DNA of 64,000 nt from Pseudomonas rhizosphaerae. GTDB taxonomy: Bacteria > Pseudomonadota > Gammaproteobacteria > Pseudomonadales > Pseudomonadaceae. The notes under the pieces were generated by a model. It had not been told where the DNA came from. It saw only the letters and a program-made list of their open reading frames with translations, and made no database searches. The translations under genes and the position numbers were made by a program. The first letter of the stretch is position 1. Every line of letters begins with the position of its first letter. The DNA lies in NCBI RefSeq assembly GCF_000761155.1, contig NZ_CP009533.1:2666001-2730000 (forward strand). Reading direction: 5' to 3'. Below are positions 62,641-64,000 of the stretch, piece by piece.

Positions 62641-64000
62641 ATGACTCACGCCATCTCCATGAACCCCGCCACCGGCGCCGAGCTGCAGCGCTATCCCTTC
62701 GACAACGAAGCCCAGCTCGAGCACACCCTGGCTGGCAGTTTTGCGGCTTTCGAGCAATGGCGCTACGTTGCGCTCGATGAACGTGCCGCCGTCATCGAAC
62801 GCATGGGCGACGTCCTGCGCCAGATGAGCGAACCCCTTGCACAGATGATCACCCAGGAAATGGGCAAGCCCATCACCCAGGCCCGTGCCGAGGTCGAGAA
62901 ATGCGCCGGCCTGTGCCATTGGTACGCCGAACACGGCCCGGCGATGCTGACGGCCGAAGCCACACAAGTGCCTGGGCAGAAGGCACGCATCGAATACCGT
63001 CCGCTGGGGCCGGTGCTGGCGGTGATGCCGTGGAATTTCCCCCTCTGGCAAGTCCTGCGCGGCGCCATTCCCGTACTGTTGGCGGGCAATGGCTATCTGC
63101 TCAAGCACGCGCCGAACGTCATGGGCAGCGCCACCCTGCTGCGTGAGGCGTTCGACCAGGCAGGGCTGCCCCAGGGCCTGTTCGGTGTACTCAACGTCGA
63201 GCCAGCCGGCGTATCCCGGGCCATCGCCGATCCGCGTGTGGCAGCCGTCACCGTAACCGGCAGTGTCGGCGCAGGCTCGGCCATCGCCGCTCAAGCGGGC
63301 GCTGCGTTGAAGAAATGCGTACTGGAGCTGGGCGGTTGCGATCCGTTCATCGTGCTGGCCGATGCCGATCTGGACGAAGCCGTCAATGCAGCCCTGCTCG
63401 GTCGTTTCCAGAACACTGGCCAGGTCTGCGCTGCGGCCAAGCGGTTGATCGTGGAGTCCAGCATTCTGCCGGCGTTTACCGAACGCTTCCTGGCTGCCAC
63501 CCGTGCGCTGAAGGTCGGCGATCCGCAGCTCGACGACACCTACATCGGCCCCATGGCGCGTTACGACCTGCGCGACGAGCTCGATGGCCAGGTCCAGGCC
63601 TCCCTCGAGCAAGGTGCCGAACTGCTGCTGGGCGGGCACAAGCTGGAGGGCGATGGCAATTTCTACGCACCGACGGTGCTTGGCAACGTGCAGCCCGGCA
63701 TGACCGCCTTCGATCAGGAACTGTTCGGTCCCGTGGCGTCCATCATCGAGGCGCGCGACGCGCAGCACGCGCTGGCACTGGCCAACGACAGTGAGTTCGG
63801 GCTGTCGGCAACGGTGTGGACGGCCGATACGGCAATGATCGAATACTTCACGCAACGTCTGGAAACCGGTGCCATCTTCATCAACGGCTACGGTGCGTCG
63901 GATGCCCGTGTGGGCTTCGGTGGCATCAAGAAGAGCGGCTTCGGACGCGAGCTTTCACACTTCGGTGTGCGCGAGTTCTGCAACGCCCAGACGGTCTGGC
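62641..64000 (+). CDS. sad: Succinate-semialdehyde dehydrogenase, Sad/YneI type (3' end outside window)
   Basis: The 453 visible codons cover almost the whole family length (about 460). Motifs: AISMNPATGAELQRYPF, AVMPWNFPLWQVLRG, LLKHAPNVMG, the general base in CVLELGGCDPF and the nucleophile Cys in NTGQVCAAAKR, ending in FCNAQTVW just short of the usual end. It oxidises succinate semialdehyde to succinate, linking GABA or putrescine breakdown to the TCA cycle. The divergent ptrR supports the assignment. It could use the 4-aminobutyrate produced by gbuA after transamination, but no transaminase is in the window. Confidence 0.92.
   Translation, partial: MTHAISMNPATGAELQRYPFDNEAQLEHTLAGSFAAFEQWRYVALDERAAVIERMGDVLRQMSEPLAQMITQEMGKPITQARAEVEKCAGLCHWYAEHGPAMLTAEATQVPGQKARIEYRPLGPVLAVMPWNFPLWQVLRGAIPVLLAGNGYLLKHAPNVMGSATLLREAFDQAGLPQGLFGVLNVEPAGVSRAIADPRVAAVTVTGSVGAGSAIAAQAGAALKKCVLELGGCDPFIVLADADLDEAVNAALLGRFQNTGQVCAAAKRLIVESSILPAFTERFLAATRALKVGDPQLDDTYIGPMARYDLRDELDGQVQASLEQGAELLLGGHKLEGDGNFYAPTVLGNVQPGMTAFDQELFGPVASIIEARDAQHALALANDSEFGLSATVWTADTAMIEYFTQRLETGAIFINGYGASDARVGFGGIKKSGFGRELSHFGVREFCNAQTVW

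Overview
The window looks like chromosomal DNA of a Pseudomonas, probably of the P. putida/P. fulva type. The evidence is high GC content with strong third-position GC bias, Pseudomonas-type REP palindromes, a REP-associated tyrosine transposase, and several gene orders known from Pseudomonas: tal-rssC-rssB, lolCDE-PilZ-GDPD-sthA, and gbuR/gbuA with its transporters. No tRNA, rRNA or CRISPR array was seen.

Region 1 (1-20.7 kb) is an accessory uptake region. A minus-strand operon of about 9 kb (12772 to 3760) encodes a lipoprotein substrate-binding protein, two Dpp-type permeases and a fused double-ATPase. Between the permease genes lie a DszC/SfnB-like flavin oxidoreductase, an NtaA/DszA-like flavin monooxygenase and a Tas-like aldo/keto reductase. 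Upstream are two full TonB-dependent receptors (13292-15487 and 17915-20014) and the last 24 codons of a third, which is translationally coupled to the binding protein. The layout suggests uptake plus oxidative cleavage of an unknown organic compound, perhaps an organosulfur source. Downstream are an ABC exporter, a RAYT gene flanked by its REPs, and the start of a paralogous binding protein. MgtC-like and tandem-GNAT genes lie between the receptors. A truncated higB followed by an intact higA closes the region.

Region 2 (20.7-38.7 kb) is mixed housekeeping: a four-TM membrane protein, a MalY/PatB C-S lyase, a coupled HhH-protein/DUF72 pair, rlhA, an HPP-CBS protein, a PfpI/Hsp31-like protein, a DUF1624 membrane protein, a GAF-PAS-GGDEF-EAL protein, a polar amino acid ABC transporter, and a siderophore receptor behind a Fur-like box.

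Region 3 (38.8-47.5 kb) is a guanidinobutyrate/2-ketoarginine locus: gbuR, gbuA, a small NTF2-like protein, NCS1 and SSS transporters, a ThDP-dependent decarboxylase and an aldehyde dehydrogenase. Together these would take 2-ketoarginine to 4-aminobutyrate plus urea.

Region 4 (47.5-48.6 kb) is a decayed mobile element next to dusA. It holds two integrase N-terminal relics, a RelE toxin and an antitoxin that has lost its N-terminus.

Region 5 (48.6-64 kb) is core genome: dusA, tal, rssC/rssB, two PilZ proteins, mlaA, DUF4404, queF, lolCDE, a glycerophosphodiester phosphodiesterase, sthA, and a divergent ptrR/sad pair whose dehydrogenase runs off the right edge. Family assignments come from reading motifs and remembered homologues; no database search was run.
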